Assembly (NCBI GenBank): GCA_017503065.1
Contig: JAFVTT010000011.1
Location: forward strand, 1-43,507
Length of the DNA stretch: 43,507 nucleotides
From: Bacteroidaceae bacterium
Lineage (GTDB): Bacteria; Bacteroidota; Bacteroidia; Bacteroidales; Bacteroidaceae
Reading direction: 5' to 3'
The translations under genes were made by a program, and so were the position numbers. How positions within the stretch are numbered: position 1 is the first letter of the stretch; every line of letters begins with the position of its first letter. Shown here in pieces: positions 17,981 through 26,542 of this stretch. Below the pieces are notes generated by a model. The model ran no database searches. It worked only from the letters and a program-made list of their open reading frames with translations, and had not been told where the DNA came from.

Positions 17981-19105
17981 GTGAATCTGGATGCGATTAT
18001 AGTAACCGTGGTGTTTGCCTGTTGTGCAACGGCTCATTTCGTGGGAATGTGCCTGACAGGCATTTTGGCACGTCACCGTGTCCAGTACCTCAGTTTGGCA
18101 TGGATTTTGGCCATCTTCTTTGTGGTCATTGCCATAGTTGCAATGTTTGGTAGGACGGTGGCCGATGGACGTCCCGGTTTGCTCAATCCCTATATGTTGT
18201 TGATGCTGGTAGCCGGTTCCTATTTGCAGAGTATTTATTCTTTGGGTTTGGTTATGCCCGGTTTCCTGCAATGGGGACGAATGCTGAGATATGCCTCCCC
18301 TGTCCTGCTTCTGGCAGTGGTCTATATTATTGCCATATTTCCGGCAGGGCAACTTACTATTGTATATTCAGCAGACGAGTTGTTTCAGAACATCCTTTCT
18401 CTGGACTTGCTCCTCAGGCTGCTGGCTCTGTTTTTAGGCGTCTTCTATGTTGTAAACATTGTCTTTCTGCCACGCCGCCTGGCTTATAAGACGACCTTCC
18501 CACTTTCGCTGATAGCATATACTGTCGTATTGATCCTGTCTGTTGTGTTGTATTTCTACACGGCTCTGAATTATACTCCCATGCTGCTTTGCTCCTACAT
18601 GGTGATGTTTACCTTGTTGAACTTCTTCTGGGTGTGTCATTCCATGGAGATACTTGTCTCAAAGGTTCCTCATCCCGATATCACATTGAGTGTGGAGGAG
18701 TCAAGTATGGAGGAGAAGCCCGAGGAGGCTCCTTCTGACAACAAGCGCCAGATGGACTTTAATGAGATGAACCAAAGGCGTTACATCCAAGTCCAGTTAT
18801 GGATGCAGGGGCATAAGGCCGATTGGCTCAGCAATGGTTTTACCCGCGACAGGTTATGCGAGGAAACGGGTATAAACCGCCAGCTTATGCTACAGTGTCT
18901 TCGCAGCCAGGGGCATAACAATATCCACGATTACATTACCACATATCGTATAGAGGAACTTAAACGCTTGGTGCAGGCCGGACGTATAGGTTCAGTTTCC
19001 GATTGTGTGCAGGTGGGATTTGCCACAACCAAGACCGCACGCTCCTGTTTCGAACGTATCGAAGGTCGCAGCTTGGACGAATACATTGCGCACGGGGCGG
19101 GATGA
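17981..19105 (+). CDS. Polytopic membrane protein with C-terminal AraC-like DNA-binding domain
   Basis: The protein has about 374 residues from GTG 17981. The N-terminal ~225 residues form about seven hydrophobic segments. A charged linker follows (EESSMEEKPEEAPSDNKRQ), then a C-terminal HTH region, FTRDRLCEETGINRQLMLQCLRSQGHNNIHDYITTYRIEEL read in two parts. A degenerate second half (GFATTKTARSCFERIEGRSLDEYI) corresponds to the AraC GF....YF...FK...G.SP..YR pattern. This suggests a membrane-bound sensor-regulator, but neither ligand nor target can be read from the sequence. An in-frame TTG at 17945 is unlikely as the start because the promoter overlaps it. The first ATG (18047) would delete part of the first span. 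Confidence 0.7.
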   Translation: MNLDAIIVTVVFACCATAHFVGMCLTGILARHRVQYLSLAWILAIFFVVIAIVAMFGRTVADGRPGLLNPYMLLMLVAGSYLQSIYSLGLVMPGFLQWGRMLRYASPVLLLAVVYIIAIFPAGQLTIVYSADELFQNILSLDLLLRLLALFLGVFYVVNIVFLPRRLAYKTTFPLSLIAYTVVLILSVVLYFYTALNYTPMLLCSYMVMFTLLNFFWVCHSMEILVSKVPHPDITLSVEESSMEEKPEEAPSDNKRQMDFNEMNQRRYIQVQLWMQGHKADWLSNGFTRDRLCEETGINRQLMLQCLRSQGHNNIHDYITTYRIEELKRLVQAGRIGSVSDCVQVGFATTKTARSCFERIEGRSLDEYIAHGAG

Positions 19106-19194
19106 TTTTTTCATGTAAACTTTTTCTTTTGCTACGGGAGCAACGGCGTTGTTGTCGCTACATATGCATTTTGTCCTCCTTGACGATTGCGATG

Positions 19195-19260
19195 TGTTGT
19201 CGTGACGGCAAGGGCGTGTTGTCGTGACAACAAGGGCGCGTCCTCGTGACGACAGACTGC
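19195..19260. repeat. Three 22-bp tandem repeats
   Basis: Units at 19195-19216, 19217-19238 and 19239-19260 share a TGTTGTCGTGAC core followed by CAAGGGCG in the first two. The third has diverged (CGTCCTCGTGACGACAG). Unit 2 contains an inverted repeat TTGTC-GT-GACAA. Weaker related strings (GTTGTTGTCGC near 19149 and GTCCTCCTTGACG near 19172) suggest older decayed units. Confidence 0.7.
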
Positions 19261-19508
19261 CGTCTTCGGCATGGCACAGTCCGTCCCCTGTGCTGCCGCT
19301 CCATTCCCGTCGTTCTTCTCATTCCTTTTTGTGTATTTCGTCTGATGCGAGACCATCATAAAAGGCGCTTTGTTCCCGATAAAACCAATGGTTATGCGCA
19401 ATCGTGTATGCCCCTCTGACGAGATGCCTTCTTCTGCTTTGTGTTTGCGCTGCATTCCATGGTCGGGGGGCATGTGACATGCCTGGGGAACATTTTATAC
19501 ATCTTTTA

Positions 19509-19539
19509 TTGGTAGTCATGTTTTTTTTTCGTAATTTTG
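19509..19539 (+). promoter_or_regulatory. Promoter of the Ig-like secreted protein gene
   Basis: TTG (19509-19511) and TAATTTTG (19532-19539) are separated by 20 bp, matching the Bacteroidetes consensus. It implies a roughly 110-base 5' untranslated leader before 19655. Confidence 0.65.
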
Positions 19540-19654
19540 CGCGTGGAATAGTGTGACGTCCTTCCCCGAACACCCGTTTCATTCATAAAGGGTACAGTGT
19601 ATCTGGCATATATATTACAAAAGTGATATGAACTATTAGTATAATAAATTAAAC

Positions 19655-20824
19655 ATGATGCTTATGAAGAAAATTTTACTTTCATTCGTAGCCCTGTTTA
19701 TGGGCTTGGGCATGGCTGTTGCACAGGAAAAGACAGTCGTAATTACTGGTGAAGATGCTTTGTGGAGTTCTACTGCGGGTGAACAGACCGGTACAAAGGA
19801 CGGCGTGACTATTTCCACAACTCAGGGTATTCTGGGTAGCGGAACCCAGTACCGTGCCTATAAGAACCAGACTTTCACCGTTTCTGTTGCAGAGGGTAAC
19901 ATCACAAAGATTGAGTTGACATGTACCGCAAGCGGAACAGCGAAGGAAGGTCCTGGTAATTTCACTGATGCAACCTCAGGAACTTATACCTTTTCGGGTA
20001 AAGTTGGTACTTGGATGGGTTCTGCTTCTGAGGTAACTATGACTGCTTCTCTGAATCAGGTCCGCATGACCGAAATCAAGGTGACCTACCAGATTGGCGA
20101 GTCAACAGGTCCTGAGGCCGTGTCTCTTGCCTTGGCTGAGGCTTCTGCCGTTCAGACAGAATACTACGAGGGTGATGCATTCAATCCTGAGGGTTTGGTT
20201 GCAACAGCAACTTTCGACGATGAGACTACTGCAGACGTTACAGCAGAGGTGGCATGGTCTTATAATCCTTCCAGCCTTACTGTTGAGACTAAGGAGGTAG
20301 AGGTTACCGCCGTTTACAAGGGTGTTAGCGCAAGCAAGACCTATGACGTAACAGTAAAGACCATTGCCAACACTCCCGAAACTGCCTATACCGTAGAGGA
20401 GGCTGTGGCTATCATCGACGCCGGCAAGGGTCTGTCTACCTGGGTGTATGTCAAGGGTATAGTATCAAAGGTTGAGAGCTTCGACGAGAAGTATGGCCAG
20501 ATTACCTACTGGATTTCAACAGACGGCACAGAGAACGGCCAGCAGTTCGAGTGCTATGGCGGTTTGAACATCGGCGGTGAGAAGTTCACTTCTGTCGATG
20601 ACCTGCAGACCGGCTTGTCCGTTGTCGTTTACGGTCAGCTGAAGAAGTATGGCGACGTCTACGAGTTCAACTACAAAAACGAGCTGGTTTCTGTCGCTAC
20701 TACAGGCATCAGCGACATCAACGCTTCTCAGCTTTCTGCCGACGGCAAGTTCGTTGAGAACGGCCGTGTCGTAATCGTCAAAGCCGGCAAGAAGTACAAT
20801 ACCGCAGGCCAGTTGCAAAAGTAA
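19655..20824 (+). CDS. Secreted multidomain protein with Ig-like and OB-like domains and a T9SS-like tail
   Basis: The 389-residue protein has a signal peptide (about 1-23, ending GMAVAQ). Next come a beta-rich N-terminal domain (25-148), a bacterial Ig-like domain (about 155-236, EYYEGDAFNPEGLVATATF to YDVTV) and an OB-fold-like domain (about 240-347, YTVEEAVAIID, VYVKGIVSKVE, VVVYGQLKKYGDVYEF). The C-terminal stretch, NGRVVIVKAGKKYNTAGQ, resembles the type IX secretion sorting tails of Prevotella proteins. A surface location is inferred. No catalytic motif is seen, and the target is unknown. A second possible start is ATG 19664 (MKKI...). The gene has its own promoter. Confidence 0.7.
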   Translation: MMLMKKILLSFVALFMGLGMAVAQEKTVVITGEDALWSSTAGEQTGTKDGVTISTTQGILGSGTQYRAYKNQTFTVSVAEGNITKIELTCTASGTAKEGPGNFTDATSGTYTFSGKVGTWMGSASEVTMTASLNQVRMTEIKVTYQIGESTGPEAVSLALAEASAVQTEYYEGDAFNPEGLVATATFDDETTADVTAEVAWSYNPSSLTVETKEVEVTAVYKGVSASKTYDVTVKTIANTPETAYTVEEAVAIIDAGKGLSTWVYVKGIVSKVESFDEKYGQITYWISTDGTENGQQFECYGGLNIGGEKFTSVDDLQTGLSVVVYGQLKKYGDVYEFNYKNELVSVATTGISDINASQLSADGKFVENGRVVIVKAGKKYNTAGQLQK

Positions 20825-20898
20825 ACAGGCAAGAAATAAACTATCTCATCAGACCGTTGTCCCAATAAGAGGATTATTTGAATGATGAGACCACAAAC

Positions 20899-21264
20899 AT
20901 GATGAAAGGAATATTGGTAATACTGATGTTGGTCGGTGCTCTGCTGGAAGTCACAGCGGCAGCACCGGCCAGTTTCCAGCATAAGACAGAACGCACACAG
21001 AGGCAGGACAGCACAATACGCGTACCCCAGAAAGAGCGAGATAGGGTTGTAAGTCGCAAGATGAGCCATTCCGCATATCCTGTCCAGATGAGTGTGGTGG
21101 GCAATGCTGTCAGGGTAGAAAGTCCGGAGAGTCAGATATTGCCGATATACACACATACAGGTACATTCTATCTGATCGTGCGTCTGAATAAAGGTACAAA
21201 CTGGTTGAATGGCCTGCCCAAGGGGCGGTACTTTATCAACAACAGACTGATTGCCATTAAATAA
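20899..21264 (+). CDS. Small secreted protein with a T9SS-like C-terminal domain
   Basis: About 121 residues from ATG 20899 (a second ATG is at 20902). A signal peptide (about 1-20, ILVILMLVGALLEVTAAA) is followed by a short charged region. The C-terminal ~50 residues, ILPIYTHTGTFYLIVRLNKG then GLPKGRYFINNRLIAIK, follow the pattern of type IX secretion sorting domains (IYD..GR.V..., GL.KG.Y.I.G.K...K). The protein is little more than such a tail, so its own function is unknown. It lies 74 bases after the preceding secreted protein and may be co-transcribed with it. Confidence 0.6.
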   Translation: MMKGILVILMLVGALLEVTAAAPASFQHKTERTQRQDSTIRVPQKERDRVVSRKMSHSAYPVQMSVVGNAVRVESPESQILPIYTHTGTFYLIVRLNKGTNWLNGLPKGRYFINNRLIAIK

Positions 21265-21316
21265 TAATACCATAAAAACATAAAGAAACAGTTGCTGTTC
21301 CGGCACATAGCTTATC

Positions 21317-22312
21317 ATGGAAGAAATAATAGCAAAGGTTCCCAGAGAGCTGATAAAGGCAGAACTTACAGAAGAACGCAAACTGCGTCGTACCAACAAG
21401 AGTGGAAATGACATTTATATTGTAACATGGCAGGATTCGCCCAATACATTGCGTGAGATAGGACGACTTCGCGAGATAGCGTTCCGGGCAGCTGGCGGAG
21501 GTACGGGCAAGAGTCTTGATCTGGACGAGTACGACACATGCGACAATCCCTATAAGCAGCTTATAGTATGGGACCCAGAAGAGGAAGAGATACTGGGAGG
21601 ATACAGATATATTCTGGGACGTGACTGGAAGATAGGCGAGGATGGTCAGCCTCTGTTGGCTACAAGCCATATGTTCCATTTCTCCGAGGCTTTCATGCGC
21701 GATTATGCCCCTTGGACAATAGAATTGGGGCGTTCGTTCGTCACCTTGGAGTATCAGAGCAGCCGCATGGGCACCAAGGGACTTTTTGCTTTGGACAACC
21801 TTTGGGACGGACTGGGCGCCGTTACTGTCATAGAGCCGGACGTGCGCTACCTTTTCGGCAAGTTCACCATGTATCCTTCCTACGACCGTCTGAGCAGGGA
21901 CATGATCATCTATTTCCTCAACAAGCATTTCCCCGATCCCGACAACCTTATCGAACCGCTGGAACCATTGCACTACGAGCACGACACGAAGCAGTTCGAG
22001 GAACTTTTCATAGAGGAGGAATTCAAGGCAGACTACCGTATTCTGAACAAGGCTGTCCGCGATCGTGGTCTGAACATCCCCCCGTTGGTAAACGCCTATA
22101 TGGGTCTTTCTCCCACGATGAAACTTTTCGGTACAGCCATAAACGACGGTTTCGGAAACGTGGAGGAAACCGGTATCCTCATTGCCGTAGACGAGATTTT
22201 GCAGGAAAAGCGCATGCGCCATATCGACACTTTTGCGGCTGAGCATCCCGAACTCATCAAAGTCACCTCTGGTGCCAACAAACTTTTCTACCCTGTAGAA
22301 GACAAGAAATAA
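21317..22312 (+). CDS. GNAT-fold N-acyltransferase, GlsB/ChoA-like (hemolysin-type annotation)
   Basis: The 331-residue protein resembles the Acetyltransf_5 family enzymes that N-acylate glycine with 3-hydroxy fatty acids in Bacteroides (GlsB of glycine lipid synthesis, ChoA of commendamide synthesis). Visible features are REIGRLREIAFRAAGGGTGK (about 49-68), the YKQLIVWDPEEEEILGGYRY strand pair, ELGRSFVTLEYQ and GLFALDNLWDGLGA with FGKFTMYPSY. The substrate assignment is inference by family resemblance. No GlsA-type O-acyltransferase is adjacent, unlike in B. thetaiotaomicron as I recall it. The next gene, 34 bases on, is dgt. Confidence 0.65.
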   Translation: MEEIIAKVPRELIKAELTEERKLRRTNKSGNDIYIVTWQDSPNTLREIGRLREIAFRAAGGGTGKSLDLDEYDTCDNPYKQLIVWDPEEEEILGGYRYILGRDWKIGEDGQPLLATSHMFHFSEAFMRDYAPWTIELGRSFVTLEYQSSRMGTKGLFALDNLWDGLGAVTVIEPDVRYLFGKFTMYPSYDRLSRDMIIYFLNKHFPDPDNLIEPLEPLHYEHDTKQFEELFIEEEFKADYRILNKAVRDRGLNIPPLVNAYMGLSPTMKLFGTAINDGFGNVEETGILIAVDEILQEKRMRHIDTFAAEHPELIKVTSGANKLFYPVEDKK

Positions 22313-22346
22313 GGAATGCCTTGCCCCTAATATGATGATATAGTAG

Positions 22347-23699
22347 ATGAATTGGGAACAGTTACTATCCAACAAGAGGCTTGGCCAGGAACATCAGCAG
22401 CATAGCGTGGACGACCGTACGGAATTCCAGCGCGATTACGACCGTTTGATATTCTCCGCCCCGTTCCGGCGTTTGCAGAACAAGACGCAGGTCTTTCCCT
22501 TGCCAGGAAGCATTTTCGTCCACAACAGACTGACTCACTCTCTGGAGGTGAGCAGTGTGGGACGCTCTCTTGGCAACGATGTGAGCCGCGCACTTTTGGA
22601 CCGACACCCGGAGTTGAAGGATACCCATTTCATGGAACTGGGTAGTATCGTCTCGGCAGCCTGTCTGGCTCACGATTTGGGCAATCCGCCCTTCGGCCAT
22701 AGTGGCGAGAAGGCTATAGGAACGTATTTCAGCGAAGGAAACGGCCGCTTCCTCCAGGACTATTTTTGTGATGAAACGGGAGATTCCCTTACTGCGGAGC
22801 AGTGGAACGACCTTATAAGTTTTGAGGGCAATGCCAATGCTTTCCGATTGCTCACTCACCATTTCAAGGGGCGTAGGCAGGGAGGTTTCGTGATGACATA
22901 CAGTACTCTTGCCTCCATAGTAAAGTATCCGTTCAGCAGCAATCTGTCCGCTGGCAAGAGGAAGTTCGGCTTTTTCCGCGAGGAGATGGACTCTTATCTG
23001 AGAATTGCCGAGGAGTTGGGCATCAAGCGTCTGGACAGTCCCGAGGGCACATTGAAGTATGCACGCTACCCACTCGTGTATCTCGTGGAGGCTGCAGATG
23101 ACATCTGCTACGAGATAATGGATATAGAAGACGCCCACAAACTGAAGATTCTCACCACGGAAGAGACTAAGTGCCTTCTGCTGTCATACTTCCCCGAAGA
23201 GCAGAGAGAGCGCATAATCCAACGCATGAGTACGGTGGAGGACAGAAACGAACAGATAGTGTACCTCCGTTCCTGTGTGATAAATGCTTTGGAAACCGAA
23301 TGTGTTAAGGTTTTTGTCGATAACGAGGAAGCCATACTTAACGGAGAGTTTCAGGGAAGTCTTATAGACCACATCAATGAGATTCCCAGGCAGGCGTACC
23401 GCCAATGCGAGCAGGTCAGTTACGCAAGAATATATAACAGCAAGGATGTCATGGATATTGAAATTGCCGGTTTCAAGGTGATAACCACTCTTCTTGACCT
23501 GATGGTAGAGGCTGTCATCCACCCCGAAAAGGCCTTCTCGCAGTTACTGATAAACCGTGTCTCCACCCAATATGACATCAAGGCACCAACCCTTTACGGG
23601 CGTATAATGGCCGTGCTGGACTACATTTCCGGCATGACCGACGTATATGCCATGGACATGTACCGCAAGATAAACGGCATGTCCATCCCCACACTATAA
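22347..23699 (+). CDS. dgt: Deoxyguanosinetriphosphate triphosphohydrolase (dGTPase)
   Basis: Dgt hydrolyses dGTP to deoxyguanosine and triphosphate. The 450-residue HD-domain protein has the N-terminal [20 protein letters not shown] motif (substrate region, about 27-46), [17 protein letters not shown] with the first histidine, and [13 protein letters not shown] with the HD pair. The later [19 protein letters not shown] segment supplies the last metal ligand. Length is normal. It is followed by dut after 16 bases, a pairing that points to dNTP pool control. Confidence 0.93.
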   Translation: MNWEQLLSNKRLGQEHQQHSVDDRTEFQRDYDRLIFSAPFRRLQNKTQVFPLPGSIFVHNRLTHSLEVSSVGRSLGNDVSRALLDRHPELKDTHFMELGSIVSAACLAHDLGNPPFGHSGEKAIGTYFSEGNGRFLQDYFCDETGDSLTAEQWNDLISFEGNANAFRLLTHHFKGRRQGGFVMTYSTLASIVKYPFSSNLSAGKRKFGFFREEMDSYLRIAEELGIKRLDSPEGTLKYARYPLVYLVEAADDICYEIMDIEDAHKLKILTTEETKCLLLSYFPEEQRERIIQRMSTVEDRNEQIVYLRSCVINALETECVKVFVDNEEAILNGEFQGSLIDHINEIPRQAYRQCEQVSYARIYNSKDVMDIEIAGFKVITTLLDLMVEAVIHPEKAFSQLLINRVSTQYDIKAPTLYGRIMAVLDYISGMTDVYAMDMYRKINGMSIPTL

Positions 23700-23715
23700 A
23701 CAACGAAACCGTTAC

Positions 23716-24159
23716 ATGATCATGAAGTCAGTTAGGATAGTAAACAAATCCCGCCATCCTCTGCCACAATATTCCACCTTGTGCAGTGCAGGCATGGACC
23801 TCAGAGCAAACCTTGAAAATCCTGTCGTTCTCAAGCCCTTACAGCGTGCTTTGATACCGACAGGCCTGTTCATGGCTCTCCCCGAGGGCTATGAGGCTCA
23901 GGTAAGACCTCGGAGCGGGCTGGCTTTGAAGCACGGGGTGACTGTGCTGAACACTCCCGGAACGATAGATGCCGATTATCGTGGAGAGGTGGGTGTGATA
24001 CTGATAAACTTGGGGCAGGAGGACTTCGTCGTCAACGACGGCGAACGTATAGCCCAGATGGTTGTTGCCAAGTACGAGCAGGCAGAACTTGTGCCGGTGG
24101 ATGTTTTGGACGAAACGGAGCGTGGCGAAGGAGGCTTCGGACATAGCGGAGTGAAATGA
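23716..24159 (+). CDS. dut: Deoxyuridine triphosphatase (dUTPase)
   Basis: dUTPase cleaves dUTP to dUMP and pyrophosphate, keeping uracil out of DNA and supplying dTMP synthesis. The 147-residue protein carries the five trimeric-dUTPase motifs in order: SAGMDLRA (25-32), [30 protein letters not shown] and the C-terminal GEGGFGHSG. The last reads GFGHSG rather than the commoner GFGSTG, a known variant. ATG 23722 is an alternative start. The stop overlaps the next gene's start by 4 bases. Confidence 0.95.
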   Translation: MIMKSVRIVNKSRHPLPQYSTLCSAGMDLRANLENPVVLKPLQRALIPTGLFMALPEGYEAQVRPRSGLALKHGVTVLNTPGTIDADYRGEVGVILINLGQEDFVVNDGERIAQMVVAKYEQAELVPVDVLDETERGEGGFGHSGVK

Positions 24160-25877
24160 GGGCGATTGCAGTTATACTGACAATGTTGTTGTGCCAGTTG
24201 TCTATGGCACAGACGCGCTTGGACTATTTCATGGCCGAGGCCGCCAAGAGCCGTATGTCGGGTCAGTGGTCCAAGGCCATGGAACTCTACACGCATTGCC
24301 TGCAGATAGATTCCTGCTCTGCAGAGGCTCTGTATCAGTTGGGCAGGATCAGTTTTTATCTTCGCCAGGACAGTGTGGGTCTGGAGTATCTGCATAAGGC
24401 TGTGGACCTGGATCCGGACAATACGTATTATATTGAGCCTTTGGCGGCAATTCTGCTCCGCCAGGGCTGTGAAGAAGATGCCCTGCCATTGCTTGAACGT
24501 ATCAGCGAGTTGCAGAGCAGGCGTTCGGATGTGTTGTCGCACCTGGCCAGCATTTATTCCAAGACAGGCAGGCTGGAGGATGCCATTGCCACTTTGGACC
24601 GCCTGGAAATGCTTGAAGGAAAGATGTCGCAACTCAGCAACGAGAAGTTTTCCCTCTACATGGAGATGGGCGACAGCGTGAGGGCTTTTGCCGAATTGCA
24701 GAGTCTTTGTGATGAATATCCGGCCGACCTATCCTATAAGATAGACATGGCATATTGTTACCAGCAGTTGGGCGATTATGAAAAGGCGCTGCAAATGTAT
24801 GATGAAGTCAAGGCTGTTGATCCCACTAACGTTTCGCTTCAGATGGCCATGCTGGACTATTATCTGTCGCAGGGCATGGACAGTCTTTATGATGCTGCAC
24901 GCGATTCCATACTGTATGCCCCCGAAACGGATACAGGCAAGCGCATCGTGCTGATACAGCAGATGGTGCAGCGTATGTCTCCGGACTCTGCGGATACCCA
25001 GCATATAATCGACAGGTTTGACAGGGTTCTCCAGTTGGACTCCACCAATGTGGAAATACTCACCATGTATGCTGCTTTCCTGGACTATAGGCAAAAGCCA
25101 CAGGAAATGATACAGACTGTAATGTCGCGGGTATTGTCTGTGGAACCTGATAACGAGATGGCCACGCAGTGGCTGCTTCAGTATTATGCTTCGCGCAAGG
25201 ACTATTCTTCATTGGAGGAAATATGTCGGCGAGGCGTGAACTATCATCCCAAGGATCTGGTATATCCATATTTTCTGGGCATGATACTTATGGACCGCGA
25301 CAGCAATGCTGAAGCGCTGGAGGTGCTGGACCGCGGTATACGCATGCGCTCGGAAGACACGCGTCACGCACTGGTTTCGGACGCTTTCACCGTAAAGGGC
25401 GATGCATATTACAATATGGACAAGCACCGCGAAGCCTTCCTCCAGTACGATTCAGCCTTGGTCTATAACAAGGACAACATATTGTGCCTTAACAATTATG
25501 CCTATTATCTGTCCCTGCGCAACGAAGATCTTGATAAAGCCGAGGAGATGAGTTACCGTACCATAAAGGCAGAACCGGACAACAAGACTTATCTGGATAC
25601 CTATGCATGGATTCTGTTCATGCAAGCCAAGTACGAGGAGGCACAGGAATATATGGATAAGGTGGTGCCTCCTGACAGCAGCGAGCACTTCCTGATGACT
25701 GACCTCTACACCAGTACTGCCATATTGGAGCATGCCGGTGATGTGGCATGGATGAACGGAGACGTTGAGCGTGCCGCCTATCTGTGGCAGTTGGCGGTAA
25801 GGCGAGGAGATGACGAGTTGACTCCCATCTTGAAGAAGAAGGCAAAGAAATGCAAGTACATTAAGAATAAACAATAG
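24156..25877 (+). CDS. Exported tetratricopeptide repeat protein
   Basis: The 573-residue protein has a signal peptide (about 1-18, [16 protein letters not shown]) followed by a long run of degenerate TPR units. Examples are [60 protein letters not shown] and [24 protein letters not shown] proteins are binding scaffolds; no catalytic domain is seen. It lies in a tight series dut, TPR, DUF4292-like lipoprotein, EnvC-like (overlap 4, gaps 2 and 3 bases). I recall this series from other Bacteroidales, and it suggests an envelope role, perhaps in assembly or export. Confidence 0.85.
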   Translation: MRAIAVILTMLLCQLSMAQTRLDYFMAEAAKSRMSGQWSKAMELYTHCLQIDSCSAEALYQLGRISFYLRQDSVGLEYLHKAVDLDPDNTYYIEPLAAILLRQGCEEDALPLLERISELQSRRSDVLSHLASIYSKTGRLEDAIATLDRLEMLEGKMSQLSNEKFSLYMEMGDSVRAFAELQSLCDEYPADLSYKIDMAYCYQQLGDYEKALQMYDEVKAVDPTNVSLQMAMLDYYLSQGMDSLYDAARDSILYAPETDTGKRIVLIQQMVQRMSPDSADTQHIIDRFDRVLQLDSTNVEILTMYAAFLDYRQKPQEMIQTVMSRVLSVEPDNEMATQWLLQYYASRKDYSSLEEICRRGVNYHPKDLVYPYFLGMILMDRDSNAEALEVLDRGIRMRSEDTRHALVSDAFTVKGDAYYNMDKHREAFLQYDSALVYNKDNILCLNNYAYYLSLRNEDLDKAEEMSYRTIKAEPDNKTYLDTYAWILFMQAKYEEAQEYMDKVVPPDSSEHFLMTDLYTSTAILEHAGDVAWMNGDVERAAYLWQLAVRRGDDELTPILKKKAKKCKYIKNKQ

Positions 25878-25879
25878 AG

Positions 25880-26539
25880 ATGAAGTATATACATTATTAT
25901 ATATTAGGAGTGTGTGCCATCCTTTTAATGGGAGCATGTTCATCCAGTCGCAGGGCCATAAAGGACGGGTCGGGACATCCCGCACTTTCCGTCTGGAAGA
26001 CGGGGGAGTGTGTTGTTGCTCGTGCGAACATTAGTTTAGCAGATGCTGGAGGCAAGGAAGTTACCGTTGGCGGTACGCTCCGTATGAAGCGTGACGACGT
26101 TATCCAGTTAAACGCCACATACATTTTCGGCATACAGGTTGGCACGATGGAGATATCACGCGACAGCGTGCTCATAGTCAGCCGTGCTACCAAGCAGTAT
26201 GCCGTCTTTGATTATCAGGAGTTGTCTGCCTTGTTTGGCCGCACACTTACTTTTGAAGACATGCAGAATATCTTTTGGGGTGAGGCGGCAGACTTTGATG
26301 TCAAAAGGGTGAGCTGGAAGTATGGCAGTTTCACCGGACTTGCAGATGGTCGTAGGCTACCGGAGAATCTGGAGATTGCTTTCTCTAAGGGCAGTGTGGG
26401 CGTGAAACTGCTGCTCAATACGTCCAATCATAAACTGGAAGAAGGTTGGGCTACCCGCACTAAGGTCAATACTGCAAGTTACGGACGTCTGACCTCTAGT
26501 CAGGTAGTAAGGATGCTTACGTTGCTGATGGGAGGCTAG
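25880..26539 (+). CDS. DUF4292-type outer-envelope lipoprotein
   Basis: The 219-residue protein has a lipoprotein signal peptide with lipobox LMGAC (cysteine near residue 20) followed by SSSRRAIK. The body is beta-rich (VVARANISLADAGGKEVTVGGTLRMKRDDVIQLN is the start of the barrel-like half) and fits the DUF4292 family, which has been compared with LolB/LolA-like lipid carriers. That functional link is not shown by this sequence. It lies 2 bases after the TPR gene and 3 before the EnvC-like gene, so joint translation and a common envelope pathway are likely. Confidence 0.75.
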   Translation: MKYIHYYILGVCAILLMGACSSSRRAIKDGSGHPALSVWKTGECVVARANISLADAGGKEVTVGGTLRMKRDDVIQLNATYIFGIQVGTMEISRDSVLIVSRATKQYAVFDYQELSALFGRTLTFEDMQNIFWGEAADFDVKRVSWKYGSFTGLADGRRLPENLEIAFSKGSVGVKLLLNTSNHKLEEGWATRTKVNTASYGRLTSSQVVRMLTLLMGG

Positions 26540-26542
26540 AAT

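Larger units (their letters stand above)
19106..19654. other. Non-coding stretch with tandem repeats and a promoter
   Basis: No convincing gene is present; the short open frames lack family features. It holds the 22-bp tandem repeats (19195-19260), a 15-base palindrome GGCATGTGACATGCC (19469-19483) and a consensus promoter (19509-19539) that should give a leader of about 110 bases for the next gene. Nothing recognisable was seen in 19261-19468. Confidence 0.6.

Noticed and set aside
19195..19260. CRISPR array
   Set aside because: The 22-bp units are contiguous, with no unique spacers, only three copies and no cas genes in the window.
21257..22375. A 372-codon minus-strand open frame opposite the N-acyltransferase
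   Set aside because: No family features, and the plus-strand frame has strong conserved motifs.
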